Shown: positions 12,057 to 25,152, counted from the stretch's first letter. The stretch: 64,000 nucleotides of DNA from Ricinus communis (GCF_019578655.1 NC_063260.1:26436888-26500887), one strand, 5' to 3'. Made by a program: numbers and translations. Notes: generated from the letters alone by a model not told the origin.

Positions 12057-13567
12057 ATGGGCGGTGGAGGACTTCAGGCGTTGAAGAGAATCCCTCTCAT
12101 TAAGTTTCCTCAAAGACACCTCAAGTCTTCTGGTTTGTCTATTTTGTATTAATTTCTCCTTCTTTGGGTTGCGATGCATATATTTGATCTTAGCTTAATA
12201 TCTGATTTGAATCTTTTTATTTACATTTAACAATCGTTTGATTGTAGATGTCTTTGTTGTTCAATACATAAAAAAAAAAAAATGATGAACGATCTGTCAT
12301 AAGATTTTTGTTATTGAACATGTCGTTCTAATGTACACGACTGTCCTTTTTCTTTTTTTGATGTCCCACTCAAAGTGGTATCTCTATGTTGCAAGGAGCA
12401 TATGGAATTAATCATTTGTGAAGTGAAATGTTTGTAAAATCATGCTTTATTATATTGTTAATATTATAGCAAGTCTAAGGTTACATGAGAATTAATTACT
12501 CGGAATTCAATTGGTTTGAATTCTTGCATTTTTAGATTTTCTAGATACGGTGGTAATAATCATTTCTAGTAAAATCAATAGGACCATTTTAGCCCATTAT
12601 AATCTGCCTGCATTAACTAATTGACCGAGTATTGTACTTTGCAGGTTCTGCTTCCAAGTCTCACGAGGCTTCTGCAGTTGGAAATGGTAATCTGCCTTTT
12701 TTTTCAAGTTCAAAGGCTTCGATGACTGTTGGAGGGAAAGCTTCTCTTCAGCCTAAACGAACTCCTGTCTCCAATGACGAGATCGAGGCAATCTTGGTAT
12801 GTACTAAGATTTCTTTACTGCTTGGAATTACATTGGTGTAACCATAGTTTGGTGCTTCACTTTAATGTTAAATTTTGATAATGTATGTTCATTGTGTGCA
12901 CTTTTGGTAATTCGGTTACTATTGAAGCATGAGGCTGAGGATATGGTTATTTTGAATAAAGCATTATGATCAAGCTGTATAATGGTTATTATTTCTATCT
13001 TTTCTTGTTGGAGGCAGTGAGATCCGACTGTTAACTGGCTGTTGTACTTGTTTTTAGGTCGTAAATTCTTGGTCTATTACCGTTGGAGTTCACTATAGAA
13101 TTCAAAAGAAGTATTTTACTTTCCATTTCTATGTTTTAGAACTTCTAGAATATCATTCTTGACGAGTGATAATGCGGGATGTACTTGTACTAGATTGTTT
13201 CATAAGATGGTTAATTCAGGTTTCTGGAAATTTTTTCTCCTTTTTTCTTTTTTGTTTTCAGTGTGTATGTCTGTTATTATCAGTGTACATAACTCGAGCT
13301 CTTTGGTGGTTGGAGAATGCTTTGATTTCTGAAGGTAGAAGTTGGCTTCTATTTGTCATATTGTTGTTAACAGAGTCTACAGTAAAATCATTGTTGATCC
13401 GTAAGTAGTTAATGATTGCTGCCATCTGCTATCGGTCTTAAGTTCTTTAGTCAGTATGCAAGTCTTATTATTGTGTCCATGATACTTCTGGTTGTCTATT
13501 TGGATATGTTGGTGGGTGCTAATTTCTTTTCTTGTTTGTCTTTTCACAGTTGGGTGGCTGCATCTGA
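12057..13567 (+). CDS. Kgd4/MRPS36-like mitochondrial protein (81 aa)
   Basis: Three exons: 12057-12132, 12645-12796 and 13550-13567 (TGA). All have GT-AG borders and stay in frame, giving 81 residues. The protein starts MGGGGLQALKRIPLIKFPQRH, is Ser/Gly-rich in the middle, and ends PKRTPVSNDEIEAILLGGCI. A short basic segment with PLIKFPxRH near the N-terminus and a C-terminal P-x-[S/T]-x-[D/E]-E-I-E-x-I-x-x-GG is the layout of the Kgd4/Ymr31 (MRPS36) family. These proteins tether the E3 subunit to the 2-oxoglutarate dehydrogenase complex in the mitochondrial matrix. The family call is by motif layout and is moderate; the exon structure is firm. The last exon supplies only five codons, so ORF-based prediction would miss the true C-terminus. 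It converges on ndhS. Confidence 0.65.
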
Positions 13568-13867
13568 TGTTATCGAAGAGCTTGATCAAGGGAGTTAGAA
13601 CCTTTCTTTTCATTCATGACTCGTTTTGAAACACTGTCTAGTTTGCTAATAAATTTTTTGCACTGATTAAAATCCCAATGTTAAATAACTCATAAAGATA
13701 AATAATAAGAAATTGACTTCCTCTGCGCCATTTATGATTTTATTGATGCTTGATGTTGTATGATCTTTACAACAGAGATTTATTTCTTTGGAAGCTGGAA
13801 CTTTAGGAACAAGCACAAGCCATAAAGCGCAAAACACAAACATAATAGAAAATTATGAACAGGTAGG

Positions 13868-14584
13868 TCATTGTGATTCCTGTCCAGTCAAGCCTTCGAT
13901 TATAACTGACTTGGGATTCTTACCTGGAGGGCCCTTCTCCCTACGTTGAAGCTCTTCTAGTCGGAAAGTTATCAAACGATCCCAGTTTCCTCCTTCAAAC
14001 AGAACTGCTGCCTTTCCGTCAGTGATTCTCTGAACAATGCCACAGTACATATAGTATGGGCTGTTTGAATTACTTACAATGGCAATCATACCAGGCATAA
14101 GCAATGGTAATTCAGGTGCTTTTGGCTTCTTTGAGGTAGCAATCTCCAGTATTCTGACTGAATCAATAGCTGACTGTTTTTTAGGGGGTGGGTTTTCCTC
14201 TATGAACTTTTTCAATCCCTTTTCTCCACCAGGAAATCCTCCTGTTAACCCCATCAGCTCCTTTTCAAAAGCATTTTCAGGTACATTTTCATTTTCTGAT
14301 GCTTGTGCGGCAGCCCCTGAATTTTCTTCTTGAGCAGCTACTGAAGATGATGATGCTTCAGCAGCATCTCTCTTTAGCTCTTGTTGAATTCCTTGTTCTC
14401 CATTGCAGAGTCCTCTTCCTCCCAGGAACTCAAATAAGTCGAATTTGGCACATGGTTTTAGCTTAAACCTTGACTCCTTAGGAATCGAGGAATATGGCCT
14501 GTTAGGGCGATTGAGGAGGCTGTTATTTTGGCCAAGAAAGTGAGATCTAAGTAAAGTGCCTTGGAGAGTAATAGAAGAAGCCAT
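13868..14584 (-). CDS. ndhS: NAD(P)H-quinone oxidoreductase subunit S, chloroplastic (238 aa)
   Basis: Intronless nuclear gene. The ORF is open to 14653, but I choose the ATG at 14584 (MASSITLQG), which begins a typical Ser/Arg-rich chloroplast transit peptide. The middle is a low-complexity Ala/Ser/Glu stretch, followed by ENAFEKELMGLTGGFPGGEKGLKKFIEENPPPKK. The C-terminal 75 residues form the SH3-like fold of NdhS/CRR31: LPLLMPGMIAIV, SPYYMYCGIVQRI, KAAVLFEGGNWDRLITF and LEELQRREKGPPGKNP. NdhS is the ferredoxin-binding-site subunit of the chloroplast NDH complex, which drives cyclic electron flow around photosystem I at the stromal thylakoid face. Length fits the family. It is tail to tail with the 12057 gene, with about 300 bases between the stop codons. 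Confidence 0.92.
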   Translation of the reverse strand: MASSITLQGTLLRSHFLGQNNSLLNRPNRPYSSIPKESRFKLKPCAKFDLFEFLGGRGLCNGEQGIQQELKRDAAEASSSSVAAQEENSGAAAQASENENVPENAFEKELMGLTGGFPGGEKGLKKFIEENPPPKKQSAIDSVRILEIATSKKPKAPELPLLMPGMIAIVSNSNSPYYMYCGIVQRITDGKAAVLFEGGNWDRLITFRLEELQRREKGPPGKNPKSVIIEGLTGQESQ

Positions 14585-16774
14585 GAGTGTTGAGAAGCCA
14601 GCAGGAGTAATGAGAAACTGAGGGAAAGCCTCATCTATTGCTGCTGGCCACAAATTGGATTTTGTTGGATGGCGTGTGTGCTATCTTTCACTTATTGGTT
14701 GCTGCAAATTACGTTTCCATCAATAACTTTGACTACTACTGTCGTTTAATCCACCCATTGCTTATTTCAACTATTTGGACTAACGCCGTCAATAATGGTG
14801 CACTTGAACCAACTCAGAGTTGCCCCGTCTACACTGTATACTACACCGCTTGGCTGTTAAAAAGTTGATCAATTTCTTTCTTTATATCACTGTCAGAAAG
14901 GCACCACAGTGAATTTCATTTTCAGTCGAATTTATTAACTAATTTATTTTGGACTAAGTTCCGAGTTTTAGAAGAAAAATAATTCCTTGGGCTTCTGAGT
15001 TCCAAACCAATATCAGAGGTATATCCTCCAGTGGACTCATAATACATAATTCTTCATAATAAAATGATTTAATATTAGATCAGATATGATGATTCGTAAC
15101 TTCACAAGTCTAATTTCTAAACCCAAGTTTAAAAATCACATAGATGCTACAAACCTGTACTTAAATTGACGCTACAACGACTAAATAGTTAGCCAATATT
15201 TGAATGTTATCAATTAAAGGTTGGGGTAACAAACATTACCAATGATTATTAAAATTTCATTTTTATCATTTAACCTACCAACTTAATTTTAAAATTTATT
15301 ACTTTTATTGGAATCACAGGTGGTCCAACCACAGATGAGCTAAACGAGTATATAAATAATAGTTTTAGTCCTTGAATAAATTATAAGGAAAACAATTAGA
15401 CATCTTTGTTTTATGTTTCTAATTTTTAAAATCCATTTTCTGTAAAAACAAAGCAAAGGATTAAAGAAGATCTTATAGTAGGATTTGGCAATGATGACTA
15501 ACTATGAAAAGGAGTAAGGTTGGAGGATAAAATAGTCTTTTCAAGTTGGTGTAAACCATTAGGACTCAGGATTTGGCAACTGAAAAAAACTGTTTAACTA
15601 TACCAACCGGTCACATCGTATCTCATGGTGGTCAAACAACTTTCCTTGAGCTCAAGCAGTAGAGACCTCCATTATCTTCTCTTCTGTTAATAATTAATAA
15701 TACAAAAAAAAAAGGGGGCGGGTCTTTGTTCTTAAGACAAATACGGTAAGTAACCCATATTATCTTTCTTCTTACATTCTCAATTGATCTGTTATGTTTT
15801 TCTATGAGCTGCAAATTATGTAAGTTTTGTTTCTAATGGCAATCGATGCTGTTATGAGATTGATTTGATTTACTTGATGTGTTTTTGTTGTTTTTTATTT
15901 TCTTATCTCGATGATGTGCAAACTGCAATAGTTAAAGAATTTAGCTCAGAATTGCTCTGTCCGTGCTGTGTTTGTGCTCTGTGCGATATCAATTTAAGAA
16001 CTTGTTATTCGTGATCTGAATTTTCTTGATTTGAGTTTTATTAAGCTTTTTAATAAAGAGTAAGAATCGTGTGGTTAACTTATTAACCTTGATCGTTTTT
16101 TTTTTCTCAATATAATTAAGTTTTAAGTTCTTGAAGGCGTATTGATCTTAAGTTTTTCATGTATATATTTTTTGGGTTAAGTAATATGTCAAGGATTTCT
16201 AATCGATATGCCTTCTTGGAGCAAGTGATCCATTACTAATTCCAAGTGCCACGACAATCTTAGGGCTTTCAATTTGATTGCCTGAATTCGGATCATGCTT
16301 CCTATCCATCTCCGTGACACAAAAAACTATTCTTCTGATGTGTTAGCTTTTTGCAGCGGCTAGGTGTTTATCTGCTCGTGGTTGATAGAGATTAAAACAA
16401 TAATGAGTAGACTAGGAATGCAAAGTTTCTGTTAGTAAATTATGATACAGGAAATATGAATCTATCTTCTTGTTAAACTAAGGAGATTTACAGGTGTAAT
16501 AACTACTAAGGTTCCTATCTCGTACAATAATTGCTTTTATATACCTGAGGAGAAAATCATAAATAATAGAGCAAATATCTACATCCTCCAGCTGTAATGG
16601 TCCCAGCTGATAAAATCTAGTACATTAGCAACCTTCAATGGAGTTCATATTTTGTTTGGACTGAAAGTTTTCTTCTATTTTCTTTAATTATTTTCTAGTG
16701 CACAAATCCTCGATATGACTTTATGCTCCCTGGTCAAAGGTTTGCTCCTTCTTGTGAAGTGAATAGATAGCTTC
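14585..16774. other. Divergent promoter region and 5' leader
   Basis: Between ndhS (minus) and the PH-like gene (plus). The first few hundred bases upstream of 14584 should hold the ndhS promoter. At about 15600-15745 lies an exon-like stretch ending in a good donor (ATACG|GTAAGTAA, intron from 15746), so the plus-strand gene probably has a 5' UTR intron of about 1 kb. The acceptor before the ATG at 16775 is not certain. Confidence 0.5.
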
Positions 16775-19455
16775 ATGGATGATGGTCTTGGGAAGATAAA
16801 GATTGTCCCAGATCACTTTCAAGTTTCAACTTCTAGTGAAGACACTCCTCAAAGGAATACTTTATCTAATCTGCAGCCTAGAATCGAAAATTTACCCAGG
16901 TACCTAATTTTTTTCCCTGAAGGAAAGAATAAGTAAAGCTCAATGCAGAAGAATTTTAGTTGATTTCAGTTCAGCTTCTTTTGATTTAGAATAGGTCCAG
17001 AAGCCGTTTCTGGGCTGGAAGAAAGCTAAAGAGTGCTGCACTCATGTTGAATTTGTTTAGCTTACGGGGATTCCCATGGGGTTCTGCGAATGGTCAGGAA
17101 AAGGTTCATTGAATAGCCATTTAGTTTTCTTTATTATTGGTATTGGATACTACATGTTCTTTAACCATCGGAACATATTTGGTTTGCAGGTTGAGTTGAC
17201 TGTGGCAGAGCTGGAATCCCTTCGATCAGAACTTGCTGATATAGAAGAGAGGGAAGCTCACTTGAAAGCACAGTAAGGGCAACTTGATCCTGCACTTTGA
17301 AACCGTGATGGGTGATTTTTCTTAAGGACTATTAATTCTATACATTGTCAGTGATTACTTTTATCTGTTCTTTTTTTTAATTGTATCATAAGATATGTGC
17401 ACCAAAGAAAGTGATGCAGTAACTCCATTAAAATATAAAGAAAATGAAAAACCGTGTTTCTTTATGATATTGCATTTTCCATTGTTGATTATCTTCAATG
17501 TGGAAAACCAATATACTGAATGTTGTGCTTTATAAATCATTTCTGTCTTTTGGCATACCAATAGTTAAATTCTTCTCTTGGTACAGGTTGGAACATGTTG
17601 ATGAAATTCTGCGCTCTGCTCGCTTCTCTGGCTACTTGTATATTCGCAGTGTACTATGTTGCTCCATCTATCTTGTCTTACTTTCTATCCATTCATGCTG
17701 CAAAAGTGCACATTGCGTTTATAACATATGTTTTACCTCTATGTCCTGTTTTCTTTTCTTCTTTTACAGAGGTGGACAGCTTTACCTGGAGAACCTCCCC
17801 CAATTGATGATACTGATGTTGATGATTGGCTTCCTCGCTTTGTTGTCCTTCATGGGCCTTGCATCTTCTTTTATTTGTTGTCCACGGGTAACTGCTTTCT
17901 ACTAATGCTCCCTACTTTTAGCTACAAACATGGAAGAATTATTACATGGTCCTTGCTTCTTCAGTCAAATGTGGGAGCCATAATGTATATGAGATTATGA
18001 GCTGAGGAACTCTAGCTTTGGTCCTATAAAGTTATTTCAATATATGTCTGATCTAAGAAATTCAATTTTGTTTTAGAGCATGAAAATGCATTACTCTTTT
18101 GCATTTACACTTATTTTTTTATTTAAACTGGTTGCATATCTCATGCTAATGGAAATAGAAATTTATGCAGATTTGAGTCCTCAGGATTCCACTCTGCTGT
18201 CTGATATTGTTGAAGTGGGTTCTTTGCCAAGCTTTACACGAGAAGATGATGAGCCATGGTATTCCTTTTATATCTTAACTCGCCATGGGCTGCGGTATGA
18301 GTGCTCAAGTATTTCTAAAATACAGGTACTTGCAGTATTAGTCATGTCCTCAGTGTTGGGGCAGTGTGCACAAGATAGTTTTTTCTTCAGAACACTCGTT
18401 TATAGGCAAGAGTAACACGTTAATACCATGTCTATTAGTTGGAATCATAAGATTAATGTTGCACCAAACTCGGTACAACAGGTATTTAATTTTAAAATTT
18501 GTCAATGGTGGGCCCTTATGTGGGAATGACCACCACTAACAAATCTCCCCCGTCCGCCTATATAAAGAGAGCTCCACTATTCCTGCTGTGGAACGACATA
18601 ATTCAAACTTTCCTTGGTAGAATCTTCGTGAACATATCTTATCCATCCTCATTGGTATGGATCTTCTCAAACTGTAGTAGCTTCATCTCCAATGCATTTG
18701 TGATCCAGTAATACCTTACAGCAATATGTTTTCAGAGACTTCTAATGGTGACTTGTAGATTTTGAGCCTTGAATATATATCTTCATAATAAGCTTCCAGT
18801 GGCAGTGACAATTAATCTTGCTGAAATTCTGTGCACCCGAATTTCCTGTCTTGCCTAATTAACTCCAATCGAGAGCTGAAGGACATCAGGGAGGCAGCGT
18901 AACATTTGAATGGTCTATGATCATGTACACATTTCTTTGGATCTTCTTGAGTCAGTTTCCTTTATAATTATTTTTCCAAAATGGAAGGATTGATTTTGTT
19001 GTGCCCAAGGAATGGGACGAAAGCAGTTGTCCATCCCTCCAACTTCTTCCTCCTATTTCATCCCTCCAACTTCTTCCTCCTATTCCATCCCTCCCTTTTT
19101 CTTTCCACCTGCTCAACCTCCCAACTGAATATACGTACAGTAAGACTGCACTAAATCATCTTGTAACTAATTTTGGTAGAGATGTTCTCTTTGTTGCATG
19201 GCCACTATCTGGGAAATGTTTGATGGATGAGAAGTTCTTTTTCATGTGAGAATCTTGAATTTTCTATCATCTAAAGGCATGTTTTGCAGAATTTTTAAAA
19301 ATAATGTTACAAGCATAATCAAATAAAAATTTATAAATGAGCTGTTCCTTAATTTTTCTTCCTTTTCTCAGGTGGGTTCATGGTTAACAGCATTACAAGC
19401 CAACTTCAAGCCTGATTCTGATACAAAAGCTACGAACGGTTCAAGTGAAATGTGA
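16775..19455 (+). CDS. Coiled-coil and PH-domain-like plant protein (245 aa)
   Basis: Seven exons: 16775-16899, 16995-17103, 17190-17272, 17587-17650, 17770-17887, 18171-18325 and 19372-19455 (TGA). All joins are GT-AG and in frame. Residues 1-78 are polar and basic (a WAGRKLKSAAL patch in exon 2). Residues about 79-118 form a coiled coil (VELTVAELESLRSELADIEE..., LEHVDEILRSA). Residues 119-232 fit a pleckstrin homology fold: strand GYLYIRSRW, the insert LPGEPPPIDDTDVDDW, strands RFVVLHGPCIFFYL and WYSFYILTRHGLRYECSS, and the closing helix VGSWLTALQANF with its typical Trp. PH domains bind phosphoinositides or proteins, so a peripheral-membrane role is possible. I know of no defined function for this plant group. 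Exon 4 must use the second of two overlapping GT donors (17651), since the first breaks the frame. Confidence 0.82.
19032..19095 (+). repeat. 27-base tandem repeat in an intron
   Basis: Two adjacent 27-base copies of CATCCCTCCAACTTCTTCC... (19032-19058 and 19059-19085) differ only at the last base, and a partial third follows. The repeat is pyrimidine-rich and lies in the last intron (18326-19371) of the PH-like gene. Confidence 0.9.
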
Positions 19456-21247
19456 ATCATTTACAAGTTTTTACCTGTAAGCTGTACATAGGCCAAAATT
19501 TGGTGGTTAACCGTAGGTCAGTCAAATTATTAGATTGGAACATGATGTAACTAACTCGATTCGTTATGTCTTTGTACATAGAAAACACAAAATAAAAGAA
19601 CAGGAACTGATGTTGTGCCAATCATTATGGGGCCAGAAATATGTTTCGCAGGGTCAACTAAACACAAAAGTTATTTCATTCTTTCATTTTGTTGAATCTG
19701 TGACTTTTTATGCAATGCTGAATAGTATGCAGTAGTACCCTTGCCGCGGGTTTTGTTGCTCTCGGTACCTGCAATTTAATCAAGAAGAGGATAATCCTTG
19801 CAAAGTACAAGAAGCAAGATTTCATCTGAAGCTTTTGCAGTAATACCATGTGAAACACAGCAATCTCCCTTTTGGCTCCTTGAAGCTACCTGTGCATTTC
19901 ATTCAGCCGTACGCAAGCATTGCTCATTTTTGGCATTTTGTCTCAAGTTCCCCTTTTTGTTTCTTTACAAAATGATAAACCCAACCGTTTCCAGGCCTTA
20001 ATTATAAGCATCTGATTATCTTTCAAGTCTCAACTCTTGTGAACTGCAGGTGGGAACTAAACAATATTCTTGAGACAATAGTAGTGCAATTAAGAAGGTT
20101 TTATTGTCCCTTTTTCTTGTTAGGACCTAACCAAGGTAGGTATCCATCAGTCAGTCACTAATGCATCTATAATTCTGAACCAAACAGCAAAGCTTCTTTG
20201 CCGTATCTCTTTACAGCGAATAGGGTTCTTGTTAAGACAGAATAAGTACCCACTTGTCCCCATCCCATGACATCCAGGCATCCAATAGTACGTCAAGTAT
20301 TGGCTCAGGGGAAGTTTCTCATTGACAAATAGAACAAATAAAAGAACCATCCTCCTTTTAACAAATGCCCATCAATCTGGTAAATTATGGCAATATTCAC
20401 GAGGTAGATTTATGAAAATTATCTTGTTTTTAGTTCAAGTTGCTGTTCTTTTTTCTTTAATTAAGAACTAATATTCAAATTAATATTAGATTCATGAGAC
20501 GCTAAGTGTGACTTTAGGCCTAATAAACAAAAACAAAAAGCATTTCTCTCGTTATAACCTAATCATTGAATTAAAGTAAATCCTCTTTTCATCTTGTTTG
20601 AGAAACTCAAATGATTGAAAGATGGAAATGTTGTCCCATAATCATGAATAGGACCATTCTTCTTTTTGCTATTAACTTTTGGAGAATGCTAGCTTGTCTC
20701 ATCTCTTTACTAACTGTAATTTCATTATTTATTAACTGATTTTACTTTGTGGAGCAATGATTTTTAGAATCACAAAAGCTTATTTTGATTTTTATAGACG
20801 AAAATCAATTAGGATGAACAAGCCCTTTATTTGGATTTGAAACATAATTGCACTTGCCTTTTTTATTATTTTTCGCAAGCAACAAATTTGGATATCAAAT
20901 AACATCAACTAATCCGTTGAATTAAAATTAAAAATCAACTGAGTTGGAGTCATTCTTTTAGCGTATAATTTAGAGTTCAAAAACAATTAGAAGTCTATTA
21001 ATTAAAAAGAAAATTAAAGAAACAAACAAAATAATTAAAATCCGAGGCCGTTAGTTAGATTTGACGGATCATCACATTGTCGGGTAGGGTTTGACTACAC
21101 GGTAGCACAGAAACCAACACAACCTTATATTTACACGCACAACGTAAGTATTACACACTTTGCTTTCACTGTCTCTCACTCTTATCAGCTCCATTTCTCT
21201 CTCCGTTCACAGAGTTCCAGCTTCTGCTTGTTCCATAGAAAATAAAT
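19456..21247. other. Intergenic, 3' UTR then NDPK3 promoter
   Basis: The first few hundred bases are likely the 3' UTR of the PH-like gene. No supportable gene. The last 150 bases before 21248 are the pyrimidine-rich leader and promoter of the NDPK gene, with a weak TATA-like TTATATTTA near 21124. Confidence 0.55.
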
Positions 21248-23496
21248 ATGAGCTCTCAGATTATCAGATCTGCTTCTAGAGCTGCCAGGTCCCTTCTTTC
21301 TGCTTCCAAGACCTCGTCTTGTTTCTACTCTGGTAAATCTCTTTTCTTTCCCATTTTCATCAATCTGTTATATTCCAAACTTTCTTTCTCTTGGTTGGAT
21401 TTATGTTGATATTAATGCTGAATAATGAATCTCTCCTAATGGGTTTTCTTTCTTCTTAATCTTTTATGTGAATTTCTAATGTTCTTGAATCGGGATTTCT
21501 ATTTTAATGAGGTTTTCTTGATAACTGATTTGACAAGCTTGTGACTTATGTTTCTTTAGGGAACTTTTTGGTAATAATAATAACTGAGTATTGTATGGTC
21601 ATTTGTAGAAGGACGAGCTGTAGCTGCAGCAGTTTCATTAAGTGGAAAGGCTTCTTTCTTAGCTTCAGCTTTTCGGAAGACTGGTTCTTCAACTGTTTCT
21701 GCACAATGGATTTCAGGAGCCCTTGCAATTCCTGCTGCAGGTTTTGATTATTCTGCTATCATTTTGATTTTCGTGCGCTTCGTTTTGTGGTTGAGATCAC
21801 AATTTAAAAGCAATGTGCATATGTCATTCATTTTGTGCATGTCTGGAATATAAAGAGAGGAAGAGGGAGAGGAAAACTTGGTTTTATTTGTAAAAAAGCT
21901 GAGCAGAGATACAAACAACTGATTATTTTCAAAACGGAAAGTGAACAGGAGCCTTGTCCCTTTGCTCTAGTTTTTGGCATTGTGGCTTCCTGGACCTCTT
22001 CTACAAGAATCACACTATGCTTAAGCATGGCGATGGAGAAGATTTTGTTGGCATAGGATGGATTCTGGACTTGATAACAGTTCTCCCATACATTGTCCCT
22101 GAACCCAAAAAATTTTGGTGATCATAATGCTTCTCTGGAATGAGAGAAGCATGCATTATTCCTTGTGAGATTTATCCATATGGTATTGATTCTATAAACT
22201 TATATTTGTTTATAATGTTGCTGTAAGCAACATAGAGATATATGATCCTTGTTTGATTTAAAACTAAACTGATAACAGAATAGGAAGGATAGACTGTGTG
22301 TCCATCAATTCGTTTGGTTCTATGAGATCATTTCTGATTACTTTTTTCTCTTCTTCTGCCTTTTTTTTAAATTTAAATAAAGTGTTTCTAATTTTGTATT
22401 CTTTGTTTTTGTAGTTTACATGCTCCAGGAGCAGGAAGCACATGCTGCAGAGGTACTCTAATCAGCATTTAATTCTGTATCGATTAATGTTACCTACTGT
22501 TCTCTTCCTTTATTGCCTATTCATTTGTTAGAACTTGAACATATATAAGGTTTTGTGGGTTCTTTATGCAGATGGAGCGCACTTTCATTGCAATCAAGCC
22601 TGATGGAGTGCAGAGAGGACTGGTAAGACAAGCATCTTACTTGTATTTATTATTATCTAATAGGCCTTAACCTTCCTTAGCAATTCTTTTTGCTCTAGCT
22701 TAAATCGAGATAGTAATATTTACTCAAGTTATATTTGGCTTGCTGTATTTGTATCTAGTAGATATCTTTTGGATGAGGATCTTTTCTGGGAACTTCTACT
22801 CTAAACTTGCCTTTTGTTTCAGATTGCAGAAATCGTTGCTCGTTTTGAGCGTAAAGGGTTCAAGCTTGTAGGAATTAAAGTTGTGGTTCCTTCAAAGGAA
22901 TTTGCTCAGAAGCATTATCATGATCTGAAGGAAAGACCCTTCTTTAGCGGTCTCTGTGACTTCCTTAGCTCGGGTCCTGTTATTGCCATGGTATGAAAAA
23001 CCTGAATTCTCTTCTTAATGTTTTGACATCTACTTCCGAGTCTTACAGAACTGATCCAACTCGTGCAGGTCTGGGAGGGAGAAGGAGTGATTAAATATGG
23101 GCGGAAACTCATTGGAGCAACAGATCCCCAGAAATCAGAACCTGGAACTATCAGAGGTGATCTAGCCGTTGTTGTGGGAAGGTATTAACTTGAATTTAGT
23201 CAAATAATTAGTTTGCTAGATCTGATAACATGATATCGTCTTTCCTTGCTGTCTATTGCAGTTTAGTGAATCGTCACCTAGAAATTGCATCTAGTCGCTG
23301 AACTCATGTGAGAATTGTGCCATTATTTACCAGATGTGCTCTATGGTTGCTTAATATTGTTTTTCCATGTAGGAATATCATCCATGGAAGTGATGGCCCA
23401 GAAACTGCCAAGGATGAGATTAACCTGTGGTTCAAACCAGAGGAATTGGTCAGCTATGCAAGCAATGCTGAGAAATGGATCTATGGAGTCAACTGA
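21248..23496 (+). CDS. NDPK3: Nucleoside diphosphate kinase III, organellar (236 aa)
   Basis: Seven exons: 21248-21332, 21609-21740, 22415-22452, 22572-22622, 22823-22990, 23069-23181 and 23373-23496 (TGA). All are GT-AG and in frame. Residues 1-85 are an organelle presequence ([20 protein letters not shown], rich in Arg and Ser) with a hydrophobic stretch, [11 protein letters not shown]. The kinase domain starts at [17 protein letters not shown] (KPDG at 94-97) and contains ERPFFSGL and the active-site His200 in NIIHGSDG. It ends with WIYGVN. The enzyme moves gamma-phosphate between nucleoside triphosphates and diphosphates through phospho-His, as a hexamer. Type III NDPKs sit in the mitochondrial intermembrane space and/or chloroplast, and the hydrophobic presequence end fits this. 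Nothing looks broken. Confidence 0.96.
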
Positions 23497-25152
23497 CGAA
23501 AGATGGCTTTCCCATTTTGTTCAGGAACTTTAGGTCCCACATGGGAAGAATCATAATCATAATCATTAGAATAAAATTGTTTTCAGTGAGGTGAGTCACA
23601 ATATTGTTTCGCCACAATCAACTGGCGTGATTAAAATTTAGCAATAATTTGTATACCTCCTTTTCCTTATCATGGACCCTAATCACATAACTGTGTAACT
23701 AATAAGTCCCAAGTTAAGTTCATTATTATTTTAGACCAATGGTTCCTTATGATTCATTGATGCTAATCAAATCTTAAATTCTTAGCTGTCATAATTGCAG
23801 CATCTTGAATTCGACATGTATGAACTAATTGCATTCTTATTTATTGTGGATGACACTAATCAACTTAATTTTACTGTTACTATTCCATAGGAGTACAAAG
23901 AGCTAATTAAAAGTTTGTATTATTACCCTTGAGCAATAAATATGTTGCAAACCCAATCAATTGAATTGAAATCATTATAGGTTACAGTAAAAATTATCAT
24001 TATTAAATTAACCACGAAACAAGCTCGATTAAATTTGGATTAATGTGAAGAGAGTTAAATTAGTTATACATATTTACCATCAAATAATTAATTTGATGAA
24101 TTTATGGCCTCATTTGGAATTAGATCTTTAGGATCCTTATCTAATGGAGAAACCTTTATAAATTAAATTATATATATTTCATATTTTATTAGGTAAAGTT
24201 ATGATAAAATATATTTTATATTTTATTAGGTAAAGAGAATTTGGATTAACTTATATTTAATTGATATATTTTCTATGTACACACAAACTGAATTTAACAA
24301 TTTAAAGTAAGATTTAGAGTATTAAAATATTATACTCGTAATAATAATAACAATTTAACTATGTTAGATTTCTAATCTTTAAACCTTTTAGAGCATTAGA
24401 TATTTGAAGTAGAGAAGTGTAATTCTTAAAGATAGTTGGATTAAAATTTGGCTTTGTAGCTCCAGTAGTCGAATTTGATTTAACTTAAACTTAAAATTAA
24501 AATTAAGCTCTAATCTGTATCATTAAAAAAAACAATTTGCTTAAGATTTTAAGTTTGAGTGTATGATATATGAATATTTTAAAGAATTTATAACAGTATT
24601 TTATTTTAAATTAGTTGAATTAAGTTTGAATATGTACAAATAAGAAAACTAGAAGAAATTTGAAACTTTCTTTACAGCCAGATTTATATCTTTATATAAT
24701 TTTCTCTGCTTTTGATACTATTGTTACACCCAGTTTAACCCCATCAAAACCAATGAACCATTGCCACATAGGCAAACACATTATTAATCTTGATGTGGCA
24801 TATGCTACGAGACTTCGCCATCTTTTACCTTCCAATACATTATGATACCAGATTAATATTTTATGACAATTATTACGTCAGCCATCTGAATTAACGCGAT
24901 AAATTAATCTGTTCAAGCGGACTTGAAATCTAAAACTGAGACAATATATTTAATCGAAAAAGTGAATTTAAAATCCGCCGAACACAGACACCGCGGAAAT
25001 TATCATAAGATATCTCCTTTTTTTCTTTTTTCACTCTCGTATATTCCCGTCGCTCTGTGAGGTAAAACAACTCTTTCGTCGTCGTTTTTCGAAGTCTGCT
25101 TTCAAAACCCTAACCCTGATTTCTTTTCCAAACAACGATCTCGTTAAATTCA
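23497..25152. other. Intergenic, AT-rich, then promoter and 5' UTR of the UIEF gene
   Basis: No gene seen. A small tandem repeat (ATATTTTATTAGGTAAAG twice, 33 bases apart, near 24180-24236) is present. The final 150 bases are the promoter and 5' UTR of the next gene, with a telo-box. Confidence 0.6.
25105..25113 (+). promoter_or_regulatory. telo-box (AAACCCTAA)
   Basis: AAACCCTAA lies about 40 bases before the 5' UTR donor of the UIEF gene. This element is common near transcription starts of plant housekeeping and translation-related genes. The motif is exact; its function here is inferred. Confidence 0.55.

Noticed and set aside
14585..14653. Upstream in-frame start of ndhS (MWPAAIDEAF...)
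   Set aside because: The extra 23 residues do not look like a transit peptide start; MASSITLQG does.
18420..18760. Possible LTR-like insertion in the last intron of the PH-like gene (TATATAAAGAGAGC and surrounding wording)
   Set aside because: No inverted TG...CA ends or target duplication could be fixed, so I do not call an element.
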